From positions 806,001 to 870,000 of the forward strand of contig JACCLO010000008.1 in assembly GCA_029448655.1 (NCBI GenBank): a DNA stretch of 64,000 nt, read 5' to 3'. The position numbers were made by a program, and so were the translations under genes. This stretch comes from Wolfiporia cocos (taxonomy: Eukaryota > Basidiomycota > Agaricomycetes > Polyporales > Phaeolaceae). The notes under the pieces were generated by a model. That model was given only the letters and a program-made list of their open reading frames with translations. It was not told the origin of the DNA and searched no databases. Below are positions 34,345 through 45,662 of this stretch, piece after piece. Every line of letters begins with the position of its first letter. Position 1 is the stretch's first letter.

Positions 34345-34628
34345 TCGGCTCATTGCACTGGGAGATTCGAACAGGAACAAGGATTGTGCGAGGTCGTGAT
34401 GATGGCAGGAAATCGAGAATCATTTGTGGAAAGGCGCTTCTCATACGAGGAAGGAAAGGCCCTTATATATCATTTGATGAAGAAGTTATCCGTAGACGTG
34501 TAAATCAGGTCGGTCTGAAATGTCAGAATCACCTCATGTCAGTGGCCGCATTCTATAGCGAGAAGCTCGCATACATAGTGCACCGCGTAACGATGGCAAA
34601 CTTGTGATGTGAGCAGAGGAGTCGGACG

Positions 34629-34642
34629 CGGTCAAGTGACCG
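34629..34642. promoter_or_regulatory. Palindromic motif CGGTCA-N2-TGACCG
   Basis: Perfect palindrome CGGTCAAGTGACCG in a GACGCGGTCA context identical to the site at 38047. It lies about 650 bp upstream of the second GH28 gene. Confidence 0.4.
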
Positions 34643-34684
34643 TGTGTGTGACAATGAGTTTATGAAACCAACCTAACAGACCAC

Positions 34685-34698
34685 GGGTCAGGTGATCG
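34685..34698. promoter_or_regulatory. Palindromic motif, imperfect copy
   Basis: GGGTCAGGTGATCG, two mismatches from the symmetric consensus, followed by CGTG as at the other sites; 43 bp from the perfect site. Confidence 0.3.
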
Positions 34699-35285
34699 CG
34701 TGTGTCGACTTTCTCATGCACAACCATGAGCTTCCTAGTACATACATCTATTGACTAACCATCATCATGCGTATTGCACGAAGTGATGCCAATGAGAGCT
34801 CTAACAAGTATAATTCCCTAGTGGCACAACATATGAATCTAGATCGCCCATGTTGCACTGCGGCCACTCGCAAGAGAAAGTTCGGATCTACCCATTTCGC
34901 GCGTCAATGTTTCTCAAGTCTACAGCACAGCCGAGAATAGTGTGTTCTCTATGGAAAATACTGAGATAATCTGAGCCGCATGCCACACCGGCTTGAATTG
35001 ATTTAGCCCGGCCCGCTAGCCGTCATCAGCTTTCGACAGCACCCACGCACAATTCAATAGACTTCTTTACCTTCGTACACAGCATTCATGATACCTGCGA
35101 CGCCTCGCATCGTTTCCACGCCTCCAAAATCCTCCCGGTCCGCTCAGGTGCAGTTGTTTCCGTGAATGCCGACGGAGAGGAGACCTCATGATCATGGCTC
35201 CGAGGTAGCGAGCGCAATAAATAGCAGCACCCTGGCAGACCGAGACGTGAGTGTAACCTCTGTGACTTGCTACTACATCGATCCT

Positions 35286-37275
35286 ATGTTGAGAGGCCTG
35301 CTCGCCACAGTCTCCCTAGCTGCAGCTGCCTTCGCTTACGACAGGGTCTGTACTGTCGTGCCACTCGGCGGGGGCCAGGACGACGGTCCTGCCATCAATG
35401 CGGCTTTCAAGGAATGCTCCGAGAATGCGGCAGTCGTGCTGGATAGCTACTATAGTGTAAATACGCTTCTCCTCACTGAAGGCTTGAGCCATGTCGACAT
35501 CATCTTGAATGGAACAGGTACGATCTGAATAATCCTTCCACGCACGAGTTCTCAACTTTCGGATGTACCACCTGAATAGTACAATACACACCAGACATCG
35601 CATACTGGTCACCTAATAGCCTATACCTAACGTTCCAGAATGCGTAAGTGCTACGCTTGTATGCCTCATGGCACTTATCTGACAGAGTACTTCCATCACA
35701 GGACTACGTTCTGGTTTCTTTCTGGGGATCACATTCACCTGTACGGTGGCGGAACTATCGACGGAAATGGCCAGGTCTGGTATGATTATTTCAACATCAC
35801 GCAGGTGAGATCTGTCACATGAGCGATGAGCCATGCTCCTACTGAATATACCCGCTGTCAGGAGTCAGGGACTGCAGGATCATCGACGCTCACATTTGCA
35901 CGACCCATCCCTCTCACGATTGGCAACTCTTCAAATGTGGTGATTGAGAACATCACAGAATGGATGTCGCCGAACTGGGCATGTTGCACTTCATCCACTT
36001 GGCGAGACATAATAATAAAATCATTTACAGAATAACGTGAGTATCGTTCTCAACTAATCAAAATACACTTGAGGGCGATGCCAAACGCATACGTTCTCCA
36101 TGCAGTTTGTGTACCAAAGCACGAATGTCACGTACAGGAACATCTAGTAGGTTCTCATAACATATCGTAATCAGCGGTTCAGGCTTATCAGTGCGTGAAT
36201 TCAGCATCAACTCATTCTCATACTCAAGCGCGCCCGCCAAGAATACCGATGGCTGGGATATATACCGCTCTTCTTATGTGACCATCACGGATTCGACGAT
36301 CAACAATGGCGATGACTGCGTATGTGCGTGCTAAATCCGGCTACTGCCGATGAGCCTCTGAACTGAACGTCACTTTTCGCAGCGTTCAAGCCAAACAGCA
36401 CTGACATCATTGTCAGCAACCTCTGGTGTAACGGCTCGCACGGGATCTCGGTCGGCAGTCTTGGGCAGGTGAGATCCGTGCTTTCCTGCATGACATCCTG
36501 ACCTGAGATTCATGGTAACGATAGTATGCGGGCGAGACAGACATTGTGGCGAACGTGTACGTCAAGAATGTCACGATGCGCTATGCAGAGAACGGCGCGC
36601 GCATCAAGGTGTTTGGTGGCAGCCCGGATCCAAGTGCGTGTCATTGTTGAACCGGTTCAAGGTCTTAATCTAACTGTTTATTTGCATGCAGACAGCACTT
36701 CTGGAGGTGGGACGGGATATGTCAAAAACATTACATTTGAGGACTTCTACAGTGCGTGACTGCCACTGTTTTTCGGATGAGAACTACGGTTCTGACTCGA
36801 AGTTCTGCAGACTACGATGTCGATGCGCCAATTGTGATTGATCAAGTATGTTGAACTAGTTATTTCTCACTGATAACATCTAATCTGTTTCGTCGTGTGC
36901 AGTGCTACTTCACAAGCACAGCACAATGCGAGGAGTACCCAAGCAACCTCACCATCTCCGACGTCCACTGTACGATCTTTCATTATTCCAACCCCAAACA
37001 TGCTGACTGCATGCTACATGCAGACATCAACGTAACTGGGACCTCTTCCGGCGCAGACGGCAGCGTCGTCGTCAGCCTCGTGTGCTCGGAAGAGTGTGAG
37101 GACATCACTGCAACAGGCACCAATCTCACTGCGCCGGACGGACAGGCAACATATGTCTGCGAAAACATTGCCAGCATCAGCGAGGTGAGCCTACTCCGGT
37201 CCATATATGTCAAGCCATGAATTCACGATGATCGGCTTCCAGCTTGACTTCAACTGCACGTCAGAGTCTAGCTAA
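35286..37275 (+). CDS. Secreted GH28 glycoside hydrolase (exopolygalacturonase-type), copy 2
   Basis: Fourteen exons: 35286-35517, 35580-35643, 35702-35804, 35862-35978, 36031-36036, 36106-36146, 36205-36323, 36383-36468, 36525-36633, 36692-36751, 36811-36845, 36903-36969, 37024-37184, 37243-37275; 410 aa. Every exon has the same length as in copy 1, so this is a tandem duplicate. Signal peptide [17 protein letters not shown]; active-site groups NTDG (Asp203), GDDC (Asp224/Asp225), GSHG (His247) and RIK (282-284) are intact. The intron before the 6-nt exon starts GCATGT here where copy 1 has GTACGT, so copy 2 uses a GC-AG intron. Both enzymes should be secreted and act on plant pectin. Confidence 0.9.
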
Positions 37276-38773
37276 GTCGCGCAAAATGTCCAATGAGTAG
37301 ATTACGTGAAGCTGTACGGACGTTGTCATAATGGCATCCAATATCAGGATAGCAGACGATCTCGCCAAGATCTTTGGTAGCAACACTGTCAGTCGGTTAT
37401 GTTATCGCCTCGTAAATCACACCAGAAAAGGAAGGTACCATGGGCTACCTGTTCGTTGCGAAACCCAGCAATTGGCGGCTCATTTCAAGCATGCCTATGC
37501 TTATATCTTGCCAATGAGGATACAGTTGATATGGTCATCACCTGGAACTAAGTCTTTCCACCAACCAACCTTCCGGATCGAGTGACGATGAGGAAATCTG
37601 TGCTCGCAACTGTGGTAGATGTAGCTGGCAAATCATGAGATAGCGTGTCGTCGGGATCAGCTGCTCTACTGATTTCGGTCGATATAAATATCAGTACATC
37701 CTGCAGTACAGCCAACATAGTCAAGATATGTTGGAAGTCGACGCGCTCGGCGCGCGACGGTGCGATCGGAGTCGCGCATCGATCGGAGTCAATAGCGCGC
37801 CAAGGCGGAAATGGCGGGCGCGGCGGGAGTCGGGGGGCTGATAATCGGGACGGTACGGGCAGATGAGTCACCGTTAGCATAAAAAGGGACGGATTGTACG
37901 TACCTAAGCCATGCGTTTGTAACCTATTTTGACGAAGTCCCTGGAGTCCGAAAGGGAGCGCGTAGCCTCACGAGCAGGCGCCTACCCGTAAATTTCGACA
38001 AGATGCGGAGAGTCGCGTCCGCAATTAATACCGCACAGTCGCGACGCGGTCAGGTGATCGCGTTTTATACGGGTCGCGTTCCGAATTGAGGTCCAAACTT
38101 CACTGCCTGCGAGGACTTGCAATAGCTGTGCGATTTTGTTTAATTCTTGGCAAGATTGAGCACACGAAGGGTGCCCTGACTACGACACCCGTTTCCCCTA
38201 TCGGAAACGATTCCAGATCATGCTGCGAGCCTCATGTGTCCGGAAGAGTTGCTGTTGTGAGAACACCACCGCGATGCGCATGACCCCGTCCGCGCCAGAT
38301 GGCCGATTCGTGGGTAAATCTAGGGGATCAGCGAGCTGCGTACTCACGGCTCAGCGCTCAGCGCTCAAGGCGTGTATGCGGTGTGGCATGGCCTGACCAC
38401 CACTGCAACCCCCGAAGCGAGTTCAGCTGCGCGTACGAACCGAGCTGAATAAAACTTCCGCTCGTGGTGTATGGTTGACGCAGCGTTACCTCTGTTTCTA
38501 GATCAAACATTCCGCAATATATGCATGCATGAACGGCCGCAATGGTTTGGTTCCGGGACCGCTTACTGATCGGGGCTCGAGCTTTTGGGCGGCAGCAGTC
38601 AGCCCGCCAACGTCATCCCGATCGGCCGCACAGCTCGCCGGGGTGACGTCAGGAACGCCCGGTGGCTGCGCCTGCCCGAGGAACCTGCACAGGAGTATGG
38701 CTATAAGGTAGCAGCACGCACCCGGGTCCTCCCGCCAGAATCACTGCACACCCCCTGCCCGACGGCGACGACG
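37276..38773. other. Intergenic, one palindromic site
   Basis: About 1.5 kb between the GH28 pair and the next gene. Contains the palindromic site at 38047-38060; otherwise short unsupported frames. A small direct repeat GCTCAGCGCTCAGCGCTCA is at about 38351-38370. Confidence 0.45.
38047..38060. promoter_or_regulatory. Palindromic motif CGGTCAGGTGATCG
   Basis: One mismatch from CGGTCA-N2-TGACCG, in the context GACGCGGTCA...CGCGT shared with the site at 34629. Confidence 0.35.
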
Positions 38774-39945
38774 ATGGCATCGATCGACGACTCCCTGCGC
38801 GAGAACGAGAAGGCGCACGCGCGCACGCACTCGACGGCGGACACGAGCGACCGCTCGTCGTACACGTCCCACATGTCGCTCGGCGAGGAGGCCGTCGCCG
38901 CGCCCGAGGAGCTGCCCGCGGCGGAGCACCCGACCGTCGCGCTGCTCATTCCGTTCCCGCAGCTGCTCCGGCCGCCGAGCAGCCAGAAGGCGAAGGTCCC
39001 GCCGTTCATGATGTACGCGCCGCTCGGCGCGCCCCTGCCCCCGCCGAAGGAGGGCGAGAAGGACAGCTACAAGAACAAGGCGATCCGGAGGTGGCAGAAG
39101 GAGGAGAAGGAGGCGAAGGAGAGTGGCGCGGGGTTCAAGGCGAAAGCGGTCAAGGTGTGTGCGGCGTGTACGGAGCGCGGCGCAGCTTACCCACGCGCCG
39201 GCCCTGCCAGCTCATATCCAAGGGGATGAGCGCAACGAAGAACAGCCGCATCGAGTTCCTGGTGCGCACGCCGAACAAGAAGAAGCTGAAGGAGGTACGA
39301 ATCATTGTTCACTCACGCCACACGCCGGCTTATAACCCATCAGCTCCGCTTCGTGTACCCGAGCTCGATGCCCGCAGAGCACGTGCAGCAACAGTTCACG
39401 GAGCTCGTCAAGTCAGCCAAGAAGGGCGCGATCATGAACGGCGTCATCGCAACGAGCCTCGCGCCCTTCGCGCTGGCGTTCGACACGCTCACCTTCATCC
39501 CGGGGGTACGACCTCTCTTCTGACCCTCCGCACTGCTCACCAGCCCCCACAGCCGTTCGAGATCACGGCCGTGTGGTCCGCGTCCTCATGGACGGGCGCC
39601 GCGCGGGCGGCGGGGATCGCGAACCGGATCACGTCGCCCGACGGCGCGCTGCCGCTCTCGTTCACGCCCGACACGCGCGCGCTCGAGCTGCTCGCGTTCC
39701 GGATGCACGAGATCTGCGCGCGCAAGGCCCGTCCCGGCACCGTCGCGCAGCCGCACCTGGGCGGCGCCCCCGGCGAGAATGCGCGCCCGATGCGCGGCCC
39801 CGAGCTCGCGGGCGCCGCGCTCGACGTGTTCAGGGCGTATGGCGAGGACATGGACGACGTGGAGACGGATAGGATGCGCGTCGCGGAGGACTTGGAGAGG
39901 TGCATGAAGAAGGCGGCGAAGGAGTGGGCAAAGGCAGTTGCGTAG
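38774..39945 (+). CDS. Conserved-looking hypothetical protein (339 aa)
   Basis: Four exons (38774-39154, 39211-39294, 39344-39505, 39553-39945); phases join to 339 aa. The N-terminus is acidic and Ser/Thr-rich, followed by a proline-rich stretch (VPPFMMYAPLGAPLPPPKEGEKD) and a Lys/Glu coil. The middle has a hydrophobic segment (IMNGVIATSLAPFALAFDTLTFI) that could be a membrane or buried helix, then a compact C-terminal part (LSFTPDTRALELLAFRMHEICARK). I do not recognise the family with certainty; it recalls uncharacterised fungal proteins with a membrane-embedded middle. The coding sequence is much more GC-rich than the flanks. The ATG at 38774 is chosen because it begins the first acidic block; an in-frame extension upstream is possible. 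Confidence 0.7.
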
Positions 39946-40927
39946 CGGGCGCCTATGAGTTTGTGTGGGACTCCACTGGTGATCGATTGACTTACTGTAG
40001 CGTACTGTAACATGTAGCTCTCTATCTTTCTGTTAGTGATTGAATGTAACTTACATAACTCGTGCTCGTCTGGATAACCGAGCAGCGGTCAATCATCCGC
40101 GGGCAGTCTCAGCCTCTTCCCTTGTGGATTCAAACAATGATGACGCAATAGCGAATTTGTGTCGTTAAGGCCGTGATTACGTAACACCTTTTCATAGGCT
40201 GATCATCGATTATCGATGGGCACAATGTACCGGCAGCCCATCTGAAACTTTGTGGTGAATGCAAATTACTGAGACGGGATAGAAACGCAATTGACACTCG
40301 ACGCGAGCCAAGTAATAGTTGTTCCTTCTCAGAATGGCCAAGGCTGTGGATGTCCGAGGTAGCTGACAGTTTGGGCGCTGGTGGGGGAATATATCAAGAC
40401 CCTGTTTCTGCGAAAGGATATCCTGCAGCTGGTCGACGCTTTAATCTTGACGTTGGGATTGACATTGATGTATCCAACTGTGCTATCAGCAGGTCGTTAT
40501 CCCGATTCTTGCCTGCAACAGGGACCATAGATTTAGCATTCGCCACATTTGTAACTTGTTTCATTTGCTTCAGGTTACGAACTTAGACATGAATCGAAGC
40601 TGGGAACTTGATGAGGTATTTTTTGGTACTTAAAAGAAGGCATTCGAAATGAAGTGACAGACAGGGGGGTGAACGGGTCACTCAATTCCCTTTCCACCTA
40701 TGATAGTCATCGGGAGATATCACACGGCTGTAAAAACTGCGTTTGATAGCAATCAGTGATGATATAGTAGGTATCACAATATTCGAAATGAATGTTGATG
40801 CGCTCATCTTGGTACCCTGCAACCATCCCGGTGATTGCATTATGGGCGTATAATAGACCATGTAACGCTGTCCAGCTCCTCTCCGAGCCACCATGGTATA
40901 CCCTCCTGAGTCGATGTTCAAAGACTT
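39946..40927. repeat. Upstream part of a repeated locus, interrupted by the Gypsy element
   Basis: From about 39,990 to the insertion point the sequence is similar to 57,428 onward. Examples are GTACTGTAACATGTAGCT against TTACTGTAACATGTAGCT, and ACCCTGCA..CATCC..GTGATT near 40,810 and 58,850. The locus resumes after the Gypsy element at 55,189. No coding function seen. The first 40 bases are the 3' flank of the preceding gene. Confidence 0.7.
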
Positions 40928-41298
40928 TGACACAAGCGTATTCTCAAGCAACTACTCAGGGGAATATTACTCGCGTGAAAGCGTATTCCTAGTCTGAGGC
41001 TACTCAAGGCAACAAAGGCCAAGACGAGTCTGGGGTGCTCCCTGCTCGTCTGGCTGGTATATATGCTCGTAGGCTGTTTGTACATGTTTGGCTACTATAC
41101 AGTATTACGTAAGCTGATAGACCGTTTAGAGTATGGTAAACCCTATCGTAGGTGTAGAGCCACATCAAGGGTGTCCGGGGTCTGTGTAGGCACGTGTGGG
41201 GTGTTCGGGGTCCTTGCACGTGACGCACGGGCGGGCGCTTAGATAAGATAAGGGTTGTCTCTAGTCGCAAGCTAGTTGGAGAAAATCGGCTTGTGACA
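40928..41298 (-). repeat. 3' LTR of the Gypsy element
   Basis: 371 bp, starts TGACACAAGC and ends CTTGTGACA on the plus strand. One base differs from the other LTR (near 41,180: TCTGTG here, TTTGTG in the 5' LTR). Confidence 0.96.
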
Positions 41299-42610
41299 GT
41301 ACCCCCTCTTCTAGCTGCGTGTCCCCACGCCCAGCAATCACTTTGTACATAGTTTGGTCAACATGGCACGGGTGGTCTATGGTTTTGGTGCAGATGTGTG
41401 GGTGCGCCAGTTGGAGTGTGTTTAAGACCGGATAGATCCAGTATCCTATTGATTCAGGTATAGTGGATTCTATCGGTGTTCCAACGCGTATTCCGTATTG
41501 CATGACCCGTGTTCGTGGATCGCAGAACCAGAAGTTACGAGCGACGAGCTTCTTTTCGTAGGCGTAGAATGGTATGCTGCCTTTGACAAGAAGCGTAGTG
41601 TCTATGTCGTCGTATATTATGAACTCCTTCGGGTTCTGCCTCAGTCCCATTTCCTGAGCTTTTCGTTCGAAGTCCTCCCACTCTGGGTCCCACTTGGTGT
41701 CAGTGTGATCCCAACCAGTGTTTCTGTTTTTCCACTGGTTACCTGGGGCGGATGGTCTAGCTTCGAAGAACTTTGTGACCAGCTCCTGATAATGGTTTAA
41801 TCCACGTTTTCGTTCCCATGTTTTAGTCCCGTCAGACCATTCGACTTCCAGCTCGATTCGCCCTCGGTCTTCCCTGGATTCGAGGATCCTGAGAGGCCTG
41901 CGAACGTCATTGCTTTCCGTCACTTTACTGTGGTCCTGATTGGGGAAGGCGGGCGGTGTGTATGGTAGGAGTAAGACCTCGTTAAATACTGGGTATATCC
42001 CGCGCATATCTGCGGGGAGGTCTATTTCGTATGCTCCGTGCCCGACCTTCTTCGTGACCTTGTACGGTCCAAACCGCTTGGAGTCCAGCTTCTTGGTTGG
42101 GTGGCCCATGTTTATGTTTCGGCCGTCGACCCAGACCAAGTCGCCTTCAGAGTACGATAGTGGCGATGCTCGTTTCCTATCGTAGTACTCTTTCATGCGT
42201 AGCTTAGCTTTCTCTAAGTTCTGTGAAGCGAGTTTGGATATGGTGTGCATGTGTTCGACCCAATCCTGTGCTACCCCCTCTTCTTGTTCCGGCGCCTCTA
42301 CACCTGTGAAGGGGTGGTATCCGTGCGTAAGGTAAAAGGGACTGTATCCCGTGCTACTGTGTACGTGTGTCTTGTACGCAAAGCTTGCCAGCGGGAGTAA
42401 GTCCGGCCAGTTCGTATGAGTATCGTTGATAAATAGCCTAAGGTAGACCTCGAGTTCCTGGTTCATACGTTCCGTTTGCCCGTCTGTCTGTGGGTGGAAC
42501 GCGGTACTCGGGTTTCCCTGTATGCCTAGTCTACGGTATACGTCCTTTATGAATTCTGATACAAATTGTGGTCCTCTGTCGCTAAATATTTTCTTTGGTA
42601 ATCCGTGTTG
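41261..42610 (-). pseudogene. Gag-Pol C-terminal part: integrase end, chromodomain-like, extra tail
   Basis: Continues the Gag-Pol frame after the nested insertion. The second integrase Asp is in FSDRGPQF and the catalytic Glu region is HPQTDGQTERMNQELE; GYSPF and the GPF/Y-like LDSKRFGPYKV follow. Next is a chromodomain-like block (ILESREDRGR...EVEWSDGTKTWE...ELVTKFF). Then about 170 residues without a family that I recognise (WDPEWEDFERKAQEMGL, DPRTRVMQYGIRVG) run across the polypurine tract into the LTR before the stop at 41261-41263. It is separated from its N-terminal part by 6,059 bp of foreign sequence, so the polyprotein cannot be made as one product. Confidence 0.93.
41299..41313 (-). 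other. Polypurine tract of the Gypsy element
   Basis: Read on the minus strand it is AGAAGAGGGGGTAC, directly before the LTR that starts TGTCACAAG. It is the expected primer site for plus-strand DNA synthesis. Confidence 0.85.
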
Positions 42611-43704
42611 TGTCACAGATTTATCTGGGGCTTACAGCATTTTTCCTACGATTATAGCAATTTACCTGGGATTTATACGTCTAACTACCAGTTATCTACG
42701 GGTTAACTCCCATTGCCACCACGACAAGCTCTTAATTGGGCTTATCAACCACATGACTAGCTTACGTAACGCTACGGTACAACCACGTCCAATAGCAACA
42801 CTACAGCATACGTCATAGGTCTCGCCCGTCAGAGCAAGACCAGCCACGTCATAGATCTTAGATCATAATGATAGGCCGAGCGCGGCACGCTCGCATAATA
42901 ATGTCCACATGTACAAACAGTGCCTCGCGGCCTTGTACTATTGGGTCGGCCTTCCCGGCTTCCCATTGCCATAAGATCCTTGATCACAATGGCACCTCAG
43001 GCGCGCCACGCCTTCGCATAATAATGGCAACACGGCCAAATAGCACTATATTAGCATCAAGGCAATATCGCTATAGGCTCGGCCTTCTCGGCCATCCCAC
43101 GGACTCGGCGTTCTCCAAGTCCCGGGCTTCTGCCATCACGGCGTTGCCCAAATACCGGTCCTCGCCTCACGGCTAAGACCGCCATATGTTCCGGTAACCC
43201 TCCGGTCCGGACATATCACATGCTACGGTGCCTGTTGGCCCAATAGCATTACGACCTCGGCGTTCTGCCTTGGTCAGCACACGATGACCGGCCAATCGCC
43301 ATTATACCTCACGGTATCCGGCAACCGGCATCCCTTATACCCGGGCTGCGCCCGTCTTCACATGTCCATCTAACGATGAGACCACACGCTCTCTCTTTTA
43401 CCATTGGCTCGGCCATTACCGGCGGGTCACGGCCTTTGTAGAGTAGTCGTACCACTTGGTCGCCCTTATGGCAACCAAGCCCACACTCCTTATCGGGCAT
43501 GCACTATACAGTAGCACATGACCTGATATTATTATGTATATAAGTAGGGCCTTGACGGCCTATAACTTTAGTTCTATTCTTCTCGGCGTGCGCCGTAGAA
43601 GAACCTTCCACCTACTACCGTGCCTGATAACCTCTCCCTCACCTAAGTTGCCTACTTCATCACAGGATACTGGCTTGGTGAGTCCCACAGAGCCATCTGT
43701 GTCA
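42611..43704 (+). repeat. 5' LTR of the LARD
   Basis: 1,094 bp. Predicted TATA box TATATAA at 43537-43543, transcript start near 43570; U3 would be about 959 nt and R-U5 about 135 nt. Small frames in it recur identically in the other LTR and are not genes. Confidence 0.95.
43537..43543 (+). promoter_or_regulatory. TATA box of the LARD LTR
   Basis: TATATAA, 33 nt before AGTTCTATTCTT, the segment whose complement forms the primer-binding position. The same box is at 48497-48503 in the 3' LTR. Confidence 0.7.
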
Positions 43705-43705
43705 T

Positions 43706-43717
43706 AAGAATAGAACT
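43706..43717 (+). other. Self-priming type primer-binding site of the LARD
   Basis: AAGAATAGAACT is the exact reverse complement of AGTTCTATTCTT at 43570-43581 in the LTR, where transcription should start. No TGG-type tRNA-complement follows the LTR directly. Confidence 0.8.
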
Positions 43718-45617
43718 GCCTACCCCCCGCGCCTCCTTAACTGGTGGCGCCTGGGTTTTTCCTCCTACAGGTGTCTGAGATAGCGCAGGGGCCGCTGCTC
43801 TCCTGCAAAGGGGATGCATGCTCCGGGGTTGTGGATATGGGATACATCGGCGGCGGGCTTAGCGGCCTGCTGCCACCCAGTGGGGCTCTGCTTGCATAAT
43901 CAGCGGCAGGGTCCTGCGAACCTGGACTCCAGGGTTAAGGAGAGACGGCTGCTTCCTGGCAAGGTTGCGGCTGTCAGCGGTTGAGACCCGCCTGTTGAGA
44001 AGAGGGGACGGTCTGCCTGTGTGCGCCCAACCCCCTGGCATGGCAATCCCTGTTCAGGGACCCATCCCTATCAGCAGGATCCCCATAGGGATATGCGCTT
44101 CGGCGTATTCCCTTAGTTGGGTGTGGGAATCTTCCAAAGCCGCCCCCCAGGCGTAAGGGGCCCGCTTGGGATCTCCTTCGGGGAATCCAAGTGGTGAGGC
44201 GGTGAGACTCGCAAGGTCAAACCGGCCGAGGTCACTCGCGGTAACCAATAGCGTAAGTCCTACGGGCAGCTCGGTGTGCGAGCCTGGGTCAAACGGATTT
44301 GGGGCCCCGCTGGAAGAGGATCGCGTAGCCCACCATCTTTGATGTGTGGAGCGCTGATCTCTCGCGATCTTTGATCGACAATGGTTTTTTAGCCCTGATG
44401 TGACACCCAGGTGGCTACAGATGGCAAGCCTTACCACTAAAGCGTGGACTGGTCGCGGTGTAATACTGCGACCACTTTCCAGCTCATCTCCGCGAGGAAA
44501 TGGGCTGTGTATCCTATTCCCAACCATGTGACCCAGCCTGTCAAGCGCTGGCAGTCACCGACTCTCTTTCTAGAAGGAAGTCGCGCGCTTCAATGAAGAC
44601 ACCTGTCGGCTAACTTCCGCGCGGCGTCCTGACAAGGGCGCCCCTAACCATGCCCCCGTTCTTCTTGTGTTAGACATGACCACTCAGCGTTGATCGCTGA
44701 TGACGAGCTCTCTTTCAGGTACCCGGGTATCCCAGTCCATAAGTAGATAAATATGTAGTTTTAGTGGCGGCTCCTAGTAAATAGCAATACTTGTATTAGC
44801 TTAGAAACCGTCCAATAGCATTTGTATTCGCCTTTGGAAATCCTGCGTCACCTGCTGGTTCCCAGGTTATCTAGCCTGGTTAAGGTCGCCTATGTACATA
44901 AAAGGCAACCTTTACGTCTTACGGGTACACTTAGTCAATCGAAGAACGATACTAGTACCTGTTCCCTTAGACGTAGGATCGCGTACGCTTGGCAAATACA
45001 TGCTTATAACTATTATTACTATGGGAATGCCAAAGTACCAAGTCGATTAGGATTCACACAATCCGTCGGCGCCCGTTTGACTTCGGTCTTCGCTCCTGAA
45101 AAGGGGATTCGGGTTATTTGAGCATCTGGTCACATGTCATAAGAACCTTTGAACGGGGGCACCCCTTCCGGTAATGGAATTCCTGAAAAGGAAATTACCA
45201 TCCGTTTGGGAAGAGACGTCTGACAAGCGTCTATAAATAATTGGGTACAGCGCTGTTTCCACCAGCCACCCACGTACAAACAGATCGCAACAAGATTACT
45301 TCATTGAATCTTGCAATCTGGGTTAGAGGAAAGGAAAACAAGGGACACACGCTATTGATACGCGTTCCCTTGAAGTGTAGCGGAGGCCGCAAGGCTTCTA
45401 GAATCACACTTCATTCGGCATTCTCGCACAATCGCCGAATCTACACCGGTTTCCACACCGGTTCCCCCCCTGTATTGAAATCGACAATTTCGCACGCCAC
45501 TCGCAAAATTCGTCACGAGGCTCGCTACCTCACTCTTGATTTCACTTCGATTCAACTTTTCTCTGTGGGGAGAATAACCGAATTCGAAAAATACACCCTA
45601 GCAATTCAATGCGATCG

Positions 45618-45662
45618 TCCGCAAAAGGTCTCGAAGAAGCACTCGAAAACTTCCAGAGATAA
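45618..45662 (+). repeat. LARD internal 45-nt repeat, copy 1
   Basis: Reads as SAKGLEEALENFQR plus TAA. The other copies (46930-46974 and 47162-47206) differ mainly at third codon positions and keep the stop. Confidence 0.6.

Larger units (their letters stand above)
34345..35285. other. Intergenic between tandem GH28 genes
   Basis: About 940 bp. It carries two palindromic sites (34629-34642 and 34685-34698). The last ~150 bp resemble the leader of copy 1 (for example AATAAATAGCAGC before both starts), so the tandem duplication includes promoter sequence. Confidence 0.55.

Noticed and set aside
43309..43500. 63-codon frame present twice (also 48269-48460), with a 102-codon partner
   Set aside because: The duplication comes from the two LTRs of the LARD; the frames are not genes.
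43961..44050. tRNA-like segment in the LARD leader
   Set aside because: No consistent cloverleaf or B-box; the GC-rich hairpins do not match tRNA spacing.
44054..44527. 157-codon minus-strand frame in the LARD leader
   Set aside because: Antisense to the structured leader, no recognisable domain.
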